Positions 9,553 to 17,405 of a DNA stretch of 64,000 bases are shown piece after piece. Made by a program: the position numbers and the translations under genes. Source of the stretch: Tistrella mobilis (GTDB taxonomy: Bacteria > Pseudomonadota > Alphaproteobacteria > Tistrellales > Tistrellaceae); contig NZ_CP121017.1 of NCBI RefSeq assembly GCF_041468085.1, positions 248,001 through 312,000 on the forward strand. The letters run 5' to 3'. The stretch's first letter is position 1, and the number at the start of each line of letters is the position of its first letter. The notes under the pieces are model-generated. The model was not told the DNA's origin and did not search any database. It worked only from the letters and a program-made list of their open reading frames with translations.

Positions 9553-9852
9553 TCACAGGCGCCAGAGGCCGCCGGCGATCTCCCGCACCAGCATGTCGCG
9601 CGCCTTCGCCATCACCTCGCGGCCGCAGGTCTCGGGGTGATCGAAGAAGCGCGCGGCCGGGCCGTTCTCGGTCCAGTCGGCGTAGTAGCAATAGGACCGA
9701 TCCTGAAGCCGGAAGGCCGTCATGTCGGCGGCCCAATGCGGCTTCGGCTCGACGACGACGGTGACGCCATCGCGCGTTTCGGGCCAGGGCAGCGAGCGCT
9801 GCGAGGGCGGGCAACGAAGGTCCGCCGCCAGTATCTCGTCGACGGTGATCAT
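9553..9852 (-). CDS. Hypothetical protein, 99 aa, island backbone
   Basis: Starts MITVDEILAADLRCPPSQ and contains a central basic-aromatic segment (VVVEPKPHWAADMTAFRLQ) and a tyrosine-rich SYCYYADW; it ends REIAGGLWRL. No domain is recognised and no membrane segment is predicted. Its ATG overlaps the TGA of the upstream DUF6117-like gene (ATGA), so the two are translated together. The start chosen here is the one that gives this overlap; longer readings into the upstream gene look like out-of-frame translation. Confidence 0.6.
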   Translation of the reverse strand: MITVDEILAADLRCPPSQRSLPWPETRDGVTVVVEPKPHWAADMTAFRLQDRSYCYYADWTENGPAARFFDHPETCGREVMAKARDMLVREIAGGLWRL

Positions 9853-10118
9853 GACGCGGCTCCCTCGCCCGACCTGGCGATGAAGCCGTCCGGATCGTCG
9901 GGATCGGGCGGCAGGTAGGCGTCGTAGGGATTGCCATCGGCCAGATGGCCGAAGGGCGTCATGACGAAATCGCCGTCCTCCGCGCGGCCGACGGCGCAAA
10001 GGACGTAACGGCGCTCGCCGGTGACGGCATCCAGGCACTCCATGAGTGCGAGATTGCCGTCGCCGGCGGCGCGGAGAAGCGTGTTGAAGTTGGTGCGGGC
10101 GTGATCGGGAATGGCCAT
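9849..10118 (-). CDS. DUF6117-like small protein
   Basis: 89 residues: MAIPDHARTNFNTLLRAA, then ALMECLDAVTGERRYVLCAV, then DFVMTPFGHLADGNPYDAYL and an acidic proline-rich PPDPDDPDG tail. From memory this pattern matches the DUF6117 family found on alphaproteobacterial plasmids and integrative elements; its function is unknown. A strong CAGGAG site precedes the ATG, directly after a terminator-like hairpin. The stop overlaps the next gene's start. Family name is from recall, not a search. Confidence 0.7.
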   Translation of the reverse strand: MAIPDHARTNFNTLLRAAGDGNLALMECLDAVTGERRYVLCAVGRAEDGDFVMTPFGHLADGNPYDAYLPPDPDDPDGFIARSGEGAAS

Positions 10119-10130
10119 GTCAGGCTCCTG

Positions 10131-10160
10131 AAACGAGAACGCCCGGCGCGATGGCCGGGC
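10131..10160 (-). terminator. Hairpin with U-rich tract before the DUF6117-like gene
   Basis: On the minus strand GCCCGGC and GCCGGGC pair over 7 bases with a 6-base loop, followed by GTTCTCGTTT and then at once by the CAGGAG ribosome site of the next gene. It looks like an intrinsic terminator or attenuator closing the upstream two-gene unit. A similar hairpin-tract-CAGGAG block occurs at 11741-11768. Confidence 0.55.
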
Positions 10161-10195
10161 GATGGATGGGGATTGCGATCGGGGAGACGCAGGCG

Positions 10196-10390
10196 TCAGA
10201 GGCGGAAGCGCGCGACGAGGCGTTGCGCCTCGGCGTGGTGGCGCAGCATCTTGCGATAGAAGCGCTTGCGCGCGTCCCGCCTGTCGGGATCGCGCAGGGC
10301 GGAGCGGGACAGCTTGCGCCGCGCCGCCCCGACGACCGTGCGGCCGCGTTCCCACACGGGAACAGCGAGACGGAGATAGGTGGCGTACAT
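10196..10390 (-). CDS. Small basic protein, paralogue of the 10867 gene
   Basis: 64 residues, strongly basic: MYATYLRLAVPVWERGR, then many arginines, then KRFYRKMLRHHAEAQRLV. The C-terminal half matches the product of the gene at 10867-11064 (RRKFYREMLRCHAAAQ), so the two are paralogues. AGGTGG lies 6 bases before the ATG; a GTG three codons earlier is an alternative. Function unknown; the basic helical character would suit nucleic-acid binding, but that is a guess. It follows the 133-residue gene within 10 bases, and the same pairing of long then short gene occurs again upstream. Confidence 0.55.
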   Translation of the reverse strand: MYATYLRLAVPVWERGRTVVGAARRKLSRSALRDPDRRDARKRFYRKMLRHHAEAQRLVARFRL

Positions 10391-10399
10391 CGCGGCCAC

Positions 10400-10801
10400 C
10401 TACACGTTGATGCGCTCGCACAGCGCGTCGATCTCGGGGAGATCGAGCCCGGCGTGCGCGCCGTCGTTGTTGTAGATGTCCAGGAACACCGGATCGAGCG
10501 GCCCGTTGACAAGGGCGAGCTGAAGGGTGCGAAGACCGGCGAGCACCGCATCGCGCTCGTGGGCGGTCATGGCGACGATCAGGAACGCCTCGACCGTCTC
10601 ACCCTTTTCGAGAAGACGGACGCCGGTGGATTCGTCGATTTCATAATCGTCGAACTCCTGCACCTCGCCGGTGGCGATCCATTCGCCATCGTAGCGGACG
10701 CTTTCGGCGACGCTTCGCGCCTCTGCGGGCGTGCCGGCCTCGACGACGGTTTCGTAATAGACAAAGGCATCGTGGCCCTTGCGGACAACAAATCTGGGCA
10801 T
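10400..10801 (-). CDS. Hypothetical protein with paralogous N-terminal domain
   Basis: 133 residues starting MPRFVVRKGHDAFVYYETVV. The first 60 residues resemble those of the 221-residue product at 11061-11726 (MPMFTIETAYRLPAYRTRTY): both have an aromatic strand, then EA-TP-EA and a DGEW/DGDA segment. The C-terminal half (ALVNGPLDPVFLDIYNNDGA) is not shared. Start chosen at the ATG with GGAG 7 bases upstream; another ATG lies four codons earlier. No known family. The pair 10400/10196 repeats the layout of 11061/10867. Confidence 0.55.
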   Translation of the reverse strand: MPRFVVRKGHDAFVYYETVVEAGTPAEARSVAESVRYDGEWIATGEVQEFDDYEIDESTGVRLLEKGETVEAFLIVAMTAHERDAVLAGLRTLQLALVNGPLDPVFLDIYNNDGAHAGLDLPEIDALCERINV

Positions 10802-10810
10802 GGGAAGCTC

Positions 10811-10841
10811 CATAGGGAAAGCACCGGGCGCGACGGCCGGT
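10811..10841 (-). terminator. Weak hairpin between paralogous gene pairs
   Basis: ACCGG/CCGGT can pair over 5 bases with a GC-rich loop. On the minus strand it is followed by GCTTTCCCT and then the ribosome site of the 133-residue gene. Weaker than the hairpins at 10131 and 11741 but in the same place relative to the next gene. Confidence 0.35.
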
Positions 10842-10866
10842 CTGGTTGACGGGATGGTGGGAAGGC

Positions 10867-11064
10867 TCAGTGCCAGGTCTGCCACGCGCCGCTTTGGGCC
10901 GCGGCGTGGCAGCGCAGCATCTCGCGGTAGAACTTGCGGCGCAGAAGGCGTTTGCAGCGGTCCCGGCGGACCCAGGCGGGAAGCATTCGCGCCGCCGCCC
11001 GCAGGACCGCCCGGTCGGTGTCGATCACCGTGATGCCGAGATCGGCATAGATCGAGTGCATCAT
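10867..11064 (-). CDS. Small basic protein, paralogue of the 10196 gene
   Basis: 65 residues: MMHSIYADLGITVIDTDRAV, then an arginine-rich stretch and RRKFYREMLRCHAAAQ. The last part matches the 10196 product, so they arose by duplication. GGGAGG lies 7 bases before the first ATG. That ATG overlaps the stop of the upstream 221-residue gene (ATGA). No known domain. Confidence 0.6.
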   Translation of the reverse strand: MMHSIYADLGITVIDTDRAVLRAAARMLPAWVRRDRCKRLLRRKFYREMLRCHAAAQSGAWQTWH

Positions 11065-11726
11065 GGCCGGCCTCCCTTGGTGTTGCGCCACAATGCCGGT
11101 CCGAGGGCGGTGAGCACCGCGCGGATCTCGGCCGTGCCGGTCCGGTCGTCGGGAGCGGTCGATCTGACGACAGCCAGGCATGCCGAGCTGATCTCGCAGT
11201 CGGTCACGGCGTCGGGCGACAGGCCGCCGAAGTCCGGATCGGTTGCGAGGATCGTCGCGATGCGATCGCGAACTCGATCTTCCTCAAGCCATGCCAGGAC
11301 ATGGCGACGTCCGGGAAGATCGGCGGCAGGGTCGGGATCGCGCGCGCCGGCGATGATCGCCTCGCCGCGTGCGACCTCCCAGGAGGCGCGCGAGATCCAG
11401 TCCCTCTCCGTGGCGGTATTCGCGCAAACGTCTGCGACCAGCATCTTCAGCAGGCCGAGAACGATCTCGAACTGCGCGATCTTCCGGGCGTCCGTCTCCG
11501 CGAACTGCGAGGGAACGGCAATGGATGACCGTGCGAGGGGCGCATCCGGTCCGGGCCAGATGCCGGTGACGTAGGTCTCGCCGGCCGACTCGTAGGCGAT
11601 CGCATCGCCATCCCGATCGTCGTCCTCGATGGCGAGCCGGCAAGCCAGCTCGGGCGTGTCGGCCTCGTATGTCCGCGTCCGGTAGGCCGGGAGCCGGTAA
11701 GCGGTCTCGATGGTGAACATCGGCAT
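11061..11726 (-). CDS. Hypothetical island protein, 221 aa
   Basis: Starts MPMFTIETAYRLPAYRT. The first 60 residues are paralogous to the 133-residue product downstream and carry TPELACRLAIEDDDRDGD and GETYVTGIWPG. The rest is helical (IAQFEIVLGLLKMLVADV) and ends with VLTALGPALWRNTKG. There is no recognised fold, membrane segment or catalytic motif. A CAGGAG site sits 7-8 bases before the ATG, immediately after the terminator-like hairpin that follows parB. Conserved company with ParB and ArdC suggests a backbone role. Confidence 0.6.
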   Translation of the reverse strand: MPMFTIETAYRLPAYRTRTYEADTPELACRLAIEDDDRDGDAIAYESAGETYVTGIWPGPDAPLARSSIAVPSQFAETDARKIAQFEIVLGLLKMLVADVCANTATERDWISRASWEVARGEAIIAGARDPDPAADLPGRRHVLAWLEEDRVRDRIATILATDPDFGGLSPDAVTDCEISSACLAVVRSTAPDDRTGTAEIRAVLTALGPALWRNTKGGRP

Positions 11727-11740
11727 GATGTGCTCCTGAA

Positions 11741-11768
11741 ACGAAAACGGCCCGGCGAGCGCCGGGCC
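11741..11768 (-). terminator. Intrinsic terminator downstream of parB
   Basis: On the minus strand an 8-base perfect stem, GGCCCGGC/GCCGGGCC with a 4-base loop, is followed by GTTTTCGTTT. It lies 55 bases after the parB stop and directly before the CAGGAG site of the next gene, so it either ends parB transcripts or attenuates read-through. Confidence 0.65.
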
Positions 11769-11823
11769 TGGAGGTGGAAGGGGGAAGATGCGGGGCGACC
11801 GCGGCCGCCCCGCGGATGTGGGA

Positions 11824-13992
11824 CTATTCGGCGGCGACGAGCACCGCCGGATCTTCGCCGGTGCCGGCTTCGGGGGCCTCGTCGTCGCCGGCGAGGAAGT
11901 CGGGAAGCGCCACGTCGGGCTCGTCCTCTTCGGCTGCACCCTCGATCGCGGGCTCTTCGCTGGCGAGACGCAGCGGTTCCGGGAGCCAGCCGGTATTCGC
12001 CAGCCGCTCCTCCGCCTCGGACGCCATCCACATCTTGTCCTTCTTCTGGTTGTCGAGGAGATTGGCGGTGCTCTCGCCGACGGCCTCGGCGATGGCTTCG
12101 AGGATGCGCTGCTTGGTCACGCGACCGAAGTAGTTCGCGACGGTCGGCCGGAATCCGGCCTCCGCCATGTCGAGGCCGGTCACGCGGGCCAGGCGGTCGG
12201 CTTCCGCCATGCGCGCCTGGAGCTGCCTTTCGGAGATGCCGGTGGCGCTCATGGGATTGGGCCGCTCGTAGAGCGCGTTGATCCCGAGAGACATGCAATG
12301 CGCCAGCAGCGCCATGCGGTTCTCGTCGTCGAGCGCAACGAGCCAGTCCCAGAGCGCATCGTCGTCGGTCGGCACCTTGGCCTTCCATGCGGCGTGGCGC
12401 TTGTCCACGGCCTTCGCATAGGGCGTGGTCTTCAGGTCGGTTCCCTGATTGCCGCAAAAGACCTCGTGAACCGAGACCTGGACGGTCGCGCCATGGGTGG
12501 ATCGCCTGAAGGCGTCGCGGGCGAGCTTGTGCAGCAGCGCCGTCATGGCGACATGGGGATTGCTGCCGACCGCGTTGCGCAGCGCGATGGTACGATGCGC
12601 CGACAGCTCGATCACCAGCTTTTCGGGGAGCGGCCGGATGACGTCCACGTCCTCCTCTGGCTCGACCGGCCGGCCGTTGACGGCGATGACGGTGCGCGGT
12701 CCCTCGGGCGAGAGATCGTCATCGTCCTCGCCGTCGATACCGGCATCCGGCTCGACGCCTTCGGTGTCGACGGTCTCGACCGGCTCGTCCTCGGGGCGCA
12801 CCCAGCCGCGATTGACGACAAGCTCGCCGTCCTCGTCGACGGTGACGAAAGCGCCGGCGATGGCGATCTCGACCGGATCATAGACGGTCGGGCGGCGCTC
12901 GAAGGCTTCGAGCTGCCTTTCGATCTCGCCTAGGCGCCGGTCGATGTCCTCGGGCAGCTCCTGATCGGCCGGGTACTTGGCCTCAAGCCGCTCCTGCTGG
13001 CTGCGCAGCTTCTCGCGTTCGCGCCGCTCCTTCTTGGACAGTTCCGCCGGCGTGCCGACGACGCCGCGCAGGCCGTGGTCATAGCCGTAGGGAAGTTCGA
13101 GGTCTGCTTCGACCCACTTCCAGCCTTCGGCGGCCACAGCATCCGCGGCCGCCTTCAGCTTCTCCCCGACCAGCCGGTCGAGAAGCGGCACGTCTTCCAG
13201 CCATCCCTCCTCGTCATCGTCGAAGAGATAGCGCGGCAGGAGAGACCCGCTCGCCGCCAGATAGGCGTCGAGGCCGACGAAGCGCGCACGCTTGTCGGAT
13301 GCGGGAACCTCGGTCTCGGTGAGCATTTCCCGGATCTGCCAGGGCTCCTTGTTGTGGGACTGCCGGACGGCATCCCAAACCTGCTCCTGGCGTTCGTGAT
13401 CGGGATGGGCGGTGAACGCCTCCAGCGTCCGGAGCGTCATGCCGTTCGCGGCATAGACCTCGTGCAGCTTGGGCGAGACCTTGGCGAGCACCAGGCGCTG
13501 CTCGACATAGCGCGTCGTCGTGAAGTAGGCGCTGGCGACCTCCTCGTGGGTCATGCCGCCATCCACCATCCGCTTGAAGGCGCGGAACTGGTCGAGCGGA
13601 TGCAGCCCGACGCGGAAGGTGTTCTCGGCCAGCGAGTCGTCGACGGCCGAGGTCTTGGCATTGGCCTTCTTGACGAGGCAGGGGACCAGGCCGTCCTCGG
13701 GGAAGCGACCCTTTGCCACCAGGCGGGCGATGACGCGGTAGCGGCGACCGCCGGCCGGGGTCTCGAAATCGCCGGTCTCGTTGCCGTCGGCGTCGAGAAC
13801 GGCGCGGACATTGATGCCGAGGATCAGGTCCTCGCGGCGCTCGACATCGAACTCAAGCTCATCGAGGCCCGCATCGGCGTCGACTTCGCGAACATTGTCG
13901 TTCGACAGATGGATGCGGTTGAAGGGAATGTCGCGCGACCGCGAGAACTCGATCATCGCGAGGGCGGGCTTCTTCTTGGCAGCTCGGGCCAT
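11824..13992 (-). CDS. ParB/RepB-like N-terminal domain protein
   Basis: 722 residues, much larger than chromosomal ParB. The N-terminus has the ParB nuclease-like fold: IPFNRIHLSNDNVREV (23-38), ETPAGGRRYRVIARL (near 76-90), and the downstream helix-turn-helix region with LAENTFRVGLHPLDQF and MTHEEVASAYFTT. A long central region is charged, with an acidic linker near 405-430 (IDGEDDDDLSPEGP), and the last 70 residues are very acidic. Large ParB-like proteins of this kind are standard on alphaproteobacterial ICEs; a true partitioning role is not established, since no parA is next to it. A structured leader precedes the ATG. Confidence 0.88.
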   Translation of the reverse strand: MARAAKKKPALAMIEFSRSRDIPFNRIHLSNDNVREVDADAGLDELEFDVERREDLILGINVRAVLDADGNETGDFETPAGGRRYRVIARLVAKGRFPEDGLVPCLVKKANAKTSAVDDSLAENTFRVGLHPLDQFRAFKRMVDGGMTHEEVASAYFTTTRYVEQRLVLAKVSPKLHEVYAANGMTLRTLEAFTAHPDHERQEQVWDAVRQSHNKEPWQIREMLTETEVPASDKRARFVGLDAYLAASGSLLPRYLFDDDEEGWLEDVPLLDRLVGEKLKAAADAVAAEGWKWVEADLELPYGYDHGLRGVVGTPAELSKKERREREKLRSQQERLEAKYPADQELPEDIDRRLGEIERQLEAFERRPTVYDPVEIAIAGAFVTVDEDGELVVNRGWVRPEDEPVETVDTEGVEPDAGIDGEDDDDLSPEGPRTVIAVNGRPVEPEEDVDVIRPLPEKLVIELSAHRTIALRNAVGSNPHVAMTALLHKLARDAFRRSTHGATVQVSVHEVFCGNQGTDLKTTPYAKAVDKRHAAWKAKVPTDDDALWDWLVALDDENRMALLAHCMSLGINALYERPNPMSATGISERQLQARMAEADRLARVTGLDMAEAGFRPTVANYFGRVTKQRILEAIAEAVGESTANLLDNQKKDKMWMASEAEERLANTGWLPEPLRLASEEPAIEGAAEEDEPDVALPDFLAGDDEAPEAGTGEDPAVLVAAE

Positions 13993-14080
13993 GGTGGGGT
14001 ACTCCGTGACGGGCGCCGAGAGCCTCTCTCTCCGCTATCAACCCGTCACGAAATCCCCATCCCCTCTCTCACTCTCTGGA
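13993..14080 (-). promoter_or_regulatory. Structured leader of parB-like gene (repeat copy B)
   Basis: On the minus strand GTGACGGG (rc of 14042-14049) pairs perfectly with CCCGTCAC (rc of 14006-14013). Inside, GAGAG pairs with CTCTC (arms 14028-14032 and 14018-14022) around an AGAGG loop. The ardC leader has the same outer stem but GGGAG/CTCCC inside, a paired change that keeps the helix. A GAGAGTGAGAGAGGGG stretch lies upstream and GGAG follows the stem. Confidence 0.65.
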
Positions 14081-14101
14081 ACGCCGATGCGGGCGCCTGC
14101 C

Positions 14102-14443
14102 TCACCGGGCGGGGAGCGACGGCCGCGGCGCGTCCACCCCGTATTTCCGCCGCAGCGTGTCGATCGCCGCCTCCTGCCGGACGATCCTGCGACGAAGCCG
14201 GTCGAGATCGGGACCGGACGCCTTGAGCAGATCGTCGAGGATGCGGCGGTATTCCGCCTCGTCCGCGCCGGTCCAGCGGCTCATCGCACGATGGTAGTGC
14301 CGCGCTTTCGGCCGCCGGCGGATCGCCTCGGCTTCGGCCCGGCGGCATACCGCGCGCTCGGCCAGCGCGAGATTGTCCCGGCTTCGGGCGAGGCCGGCTT
14401 CCATGCGCACGAGAGCGGCGTGAAGTCGCGCGCGGTCAATCAC
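14102..14443 (-). CDS. Small helical charged protein downstream of ardC
   Basis: 113 residues, rich in Arg, Ala, Glu and Leu, predicted as two or three long helices (RARLHAALVRMEAGLARSR; DLDRLRRRIVRQEAAIDTLR) with coiled-coil character. It starts with GTG overlapping the ardC stop (GTGA), so it is translationally coupled to ardC. No known domain. Coupling suggests a partner of ArdC or a DNA-handling accessory, but this is only context. Confidence 0.6.
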   Translation of the reverse strand: MIDRARLHAALVRMEAGLARSRDNLALAERAVCRRAEAEAIRRRPKARHYHRAMSRWTGADEAEYRRILDDLLKASGPDLDRLRRRIVRQEAAIDTLRRKYGVDAPRPSLPAR

Positions 14444-15396
14444 GCCGCCCGCCTGTCAGGCTCGGCCTCCACCGGGCGCAGCCCGTCATCGGGGGCGAAG
14501 GACAATATCCAGTCGGCCGCCTTGCTGGCCTGGCTGGCGGCGCGGACCACGGCGCGGGAATCCTCGCGCAGCACGTCGAGCCAGGAGCCGATATAGTCGG
14601 CATGGCGCACGGTCGGGACGATGCCGAGCGACGCGCAGCAGAATGCGGCGCTCATCTCGGCGATCAGTTCCTCGAAGGCATATTTCTTCGTGCCGAAGGA
14701 GGAGGAGAAATCGCGGTTCAGCCGGCTGCGATGGCCGCTGGCGTGACCCAGCTCGTGCAGGGCCGTCCGGTGCCAGTTGATCGGCTCGAAATAGGCTTGC
14801 GGCGGCGGCACGACCACATAGTCGTCGGCCGGTACATAGAATGCCCTGTCGCCGCCGATGCGGAAGTCGACGCCCGTCGCCCTGATCAGCGCCTCGACCC
14901 TCGGCTCGATCAGGCCGGGGGGCGGCGGCGGAACCGCGACGGTGATGTCGTCGGGCAGCCGTTCGCATTGCGCTGCATTGAAGACGGTGAAGCGCTTGAG
15001 GAAGGGGATGGCCTGGGCTTCCTCGCCGGTCTCGCGCGCCCGGCGCTTCTCGTCCTCTGGGACGAAGCGGTCGGCATAGACGACGGTGGTGCCCTGCTCG
15101 CCCTTGCGGACATTGCCGCCGAGCGCGGCGGCCTGCCTGTAGGTGAGCCAGCCCTGACCGGGAAAACCGTGCTGCACGACGGCGCCCCAGAGGATCAGGA
15201 TGTTGATGCCGCTGTAGCTGCGGCCGGTGGCGGCGTTCCTCGGCAGGCCGAGCGGCGCTTTCGCCGACGCCGTGCCCCAGGGCTGGACCCAGGGGAAGCG
15301 GCCGACCTCGAGCTCGGCGATGATCTTGCCGGTGATCTCGTCATAGAGGTTCGTCCGGTCCGAGCCGGCGCGAGGGGTGCGGTCACGTCTGGACAT
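14440..15396 (-). CDS. ardC: ArdC-like antirestriction protein (ssDNA-binding plus zincin domain)
   Basis: 318 residues. The N-terminal ArdC domain (TNLYDEITGKIIAELEVG, then PWVQPWG and YSGINILILW) binds single-stranded DNA in characterised homologues and is shared with the N-terminus of TraC primases. The C-terminal half is a metallopeptidase-like zincin with HELGH at 214-218 and a downstream glutamate in AFEELIAEMSA. ArdC enters recipients with transferred DNA and protects it from restriction. In the leader the ribosome site is inside a short hairpin (CGCGG-AGAA-CCGCG just before the ATG), so translation may be controlled. Coupled to the helical 113-residue gene. Confidence 0.92.
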   Translation of the reverse strand: MSRRDRTPRAGSDRTNLYDEITGKIIAELEVGRFPWVQPWGTASAKAPLGLPRNAATGRSYSGINILILWGAVVQHGFPGQGWLTYRQAAALGGNVRKGEQGTTVVYADRFVPEDEKRRARETGEEAQAIPFLKRFTVFNAAQCERLPDDITVAVPPPPPGLIEPRVEALIRATGVDFRIGGDRAFYVPADDYVVVPPPQAYFEPINWHRTALHELGHASGHRSRLNRDFSSSFGTKKYAFEELIAEMSAAFCCASLGIVPTVRHADYIGSWLDVLREDSRAVVRAASQASKAADWILSFAPDDGLRPVEAEPDRRAA

Positions 15397-15480
15397 CGCG
15401 GTTCTCCGCGACGGGCGCCGGGAGCCTCTCTCCCAGCCCTCAACCCGTCACGGCAAACCCCGTCCGCACTCTCACTCTCG
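15397..15480 (-). promoter_or_regulatory. Structured leader of ardC (repeat copy A)
   Basis: On the minus strand GTGACGGG (rc of 15444-15451) pairs with CCCGTCGC (rc of 15408-15415; one G-T wobble). Inside, GGGAG pairs with CTCCC around an AGAGG loop (arms 15430-15434 and 15420-15424). Downstream, CGCGG/CCGCG encloses the GGAG ribosome site immediately before the start codon. Closest in sequence to the parB leader. Confidence 0.65.
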
Positions 15481-15672
15481 GGGGGCGTTGCGGGGTCTCC
15501 CCGCAGAAGGGGGTGTGTCGGCAACGAAGTGCCGACCAGGGGGAAGGCTTTCCCCCGCAAGACCGTAAAACCGTGGAAGCGTATAAATGCAAAAGCATAG
15601 ATACGGACCGCCGGAAATCGCGAAGGACCGCCAGCCTCGAAATCGCTCCGGTCCCGCCCTATCTTGCCATCC

Positions 15673-16272
15673 ATGTGCAACGCCTATGAACAGCATGTGA
15701 AATGGGTCGAGTATTGCAGGATGATGCAGGCGCTGGAGCTTGGGATTCCGACGCAACAAAGCGACCTTGACCTTCCCGAACATGACGACATCCGCATCAA
15801 CCAGATGGGTCCGGTGATGCGGGCGACGGCGAACGACCGCGAGGTCGAGCTGGAGCGGATGAATTTCGGATTGCCGTCGAACCGGCCCGAGGGCGGCCCG
15901 GTGTTCAACTTCCGCTCGGAAGGGCGCGATTTCTCCAACACCCATCGCTGCCTCGTCCCGGCCTCGGCCTTCTTCGAGTTCACCGGCACGAAATATCCGA
16001 AGACCAAGCACCGCTTTACGCTGAACGGAGCGCCCTTCCTTGCCGTCGCCGGCATCTGGCGCGAGGCGCAGGGCAATCACCCGGCCTCCTTCGCCATGCT
16101 GACGACCGATCCCGGTCCCGACGTGAAGCCGATCCACGACCGGCAGATCGTGGTGCTGCGGCCGGAAGATTGGGCGGCCTGGCTATGGCTGACGAAACCG
16201 GAGGCCGAGTTATTACGGCCGCTGGAGCAAGTCTCCCTCTCGGTCGAGACGGTGCGGAAGGGTGCCGACTAG
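15673..16272 (+). CDS. SOS response-associated peptidase (SRAP/HMCES, YedK-like)
   Basis: 199 residues. SRAP proteins use Cys2, exposed after Met removal, to form a thiazolidine crosslink with abasic sites in single-stranded DNA. The ATG at this position puts Cys at residue 2 (MCNAYEQH), so it is preferred over the ATG three codons upstream. Other conserved residues are visible: FNFRSE (78-83), SAFFEFTG with Glu102, and IHDRQIVVL with His155. Many mobile elements carry an SRAP gene, where it may shield single-stranded DNA during transfer. It opens the plus-strand part of the cargo, with no clear ribosome site. Confidence 0.93.
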   Translation: MCNAYEQHVKWVEYCRMMQALELGIPTQQSDLDLPEHDDIRINQMGPVMRATANDREVELERMNFGLPSNRPEGGPVFNFRSEGRDFSNTHRCLVPASAFFEFTGTKYPKTKHRFTLNGAPFLAVAGIWREAQGNHPASFAMLTTDPGPDVKPIHDRQIVVLRPEDWAAWLWLTKPEAELLRPLEQVSLSVETVRKGAD

Positions 16273-16442
16273 CCCCATCGCCGCTTCCATCCGCCACTAT
16301 GACAGCGGCATCCGACGACGAAAGCGGCCGTCAGCTTCTCCAACATGCGATAGTGCGCTCGACCGCTTCCCGGCCGAGGTGACGCCTTTCCTTGAAGAGT
16401 CTAGGGTAGATTTGTGGAAGTTTCGGAGCTGTTGGCGGGGGC

Positions 16443-17405
16443 ATGGCGGATATATTTGAGAATGCGGTAACTTCGATTGTGCTCGGTATCGAAGATTTCC
16501 GAGAGGGTTCCGACGCGCGCATGTTGAGTGCGGCGCGCAACTACTATGCGGGCGTGCTGTTACTGGGCAAGGAATGCCTCGTCCGTGCCGCCCCTGACGC
16601 CGATCCGATGGAGATCATCGGCGCGAAATTCGAACCCGTCCCCGATGGTGACGGCGGCGTTGACCATGAGGTTGTCGGCTATGCGACGGTAGATCTCGCC
16701 CAGCTCAAGAGCCGATTCAAGAAATTCGGCTTGTCCTGGCCTGACGTGAACATCGAAAAGCTGCAACGATTCCGAAACAATCTTGAGCATTATCACCTGG
16801 CCGAACCCGTTGGAGCGCTGAAGGAGGCGATCGCCGCCTCATTTCCGATGGTTATCGACTTCCTGGAGACGCTGAAAGAAGATCCGCAAGACGTCTTGGC
16901 GGACGTCTGGGATACAATCCTTGAAGAGACGAATGCCTTCAATAAGGTCCAGAAGAGCTGCATGGACAGCCTTCTGCGCCTGAATTGGCCCGGTGAGATC
17001 GGGCAACTGGATCGTATGTCTTGCACCAATTGTGGCTCGTCTCTTATCGGTCAGACCGACCGCGACAATATCGAGAGCGAAGCGGCCGATGCCAAATGCT
17101 TCCAGTGTGGCCATGAGTACGATCAGCGGCAGCTTGCTGAGATGGTCGTGTCGGCGAGCTACGAGATCGACGCCTATTATGCCGCCAAGAACGGTGACTC
17201 GTCACCGATCGCGACATGCCCCGAATGCAGCGCCGACGCCTATGTCGAGAATGGAGAAATGAGCATTTGCTTTGCATGTAAGGAAACGATCGGTGGCGAG
17301 TGCAGTCGATGCAGTGCCGACATCACGGTCCATGAGTACAATCCAGACTATCCCGGTTTGTGCAGCTACTGCGCTCACACCTGGGAAAAGGTTATGCGAG
17401 AGTGA
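16443..17405 (+). CDS. HEPN-like domain protein with C-terminal zinc ribbons
   Basis: 320 residues. The N-terminal 180 residues are helical with RNYYAGVLLLGKECL (32-46) and RNNLEH at 111-116, which fits the R-x4-H catalytic motif of HEPN ribonucleases. The C-terminal 130 residues carry six CxxC pairs (CTNC, CFQC, CPEC, CFAC, CSRC, CSYC), enough for three zinc ribbons. HEPN nucleases are common toxins in RNA-targeting conflict systems. Its stop overlaps the GTG of the next gene, so the two form a pair. GC content is lower than the backbone. Family assignment is by motif; no named homologue is recalled. Confidence 0.6.
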   Translation: MADIFENAVTSIVLGIEDFREGSDARMLSAARNYYAGVLLLGKECLVRAAPDADPMEIIGAKFEPVPDGDGGVDHEVVGYATVDLAQLKSRFKKFGLSWPDVNIEKLQRFRNNLEHYHLAEPVGALKEAIAASFPMVIDFLETLKEDPQDVLADVWDTILEETNAFNKVQKSCMDSLLRLNWPGEIGQLDRMSCTNCGSSLIGQTDRDNIESEAADAKCFQCGHEYDQRQLAEMVVSASYEIDAYYAAKNGDSSPIATCPECSADAYVENGEMSICFACKETIGGECSRCSADITVHEYNPDYPGLCSYCAHTWEKVMRE

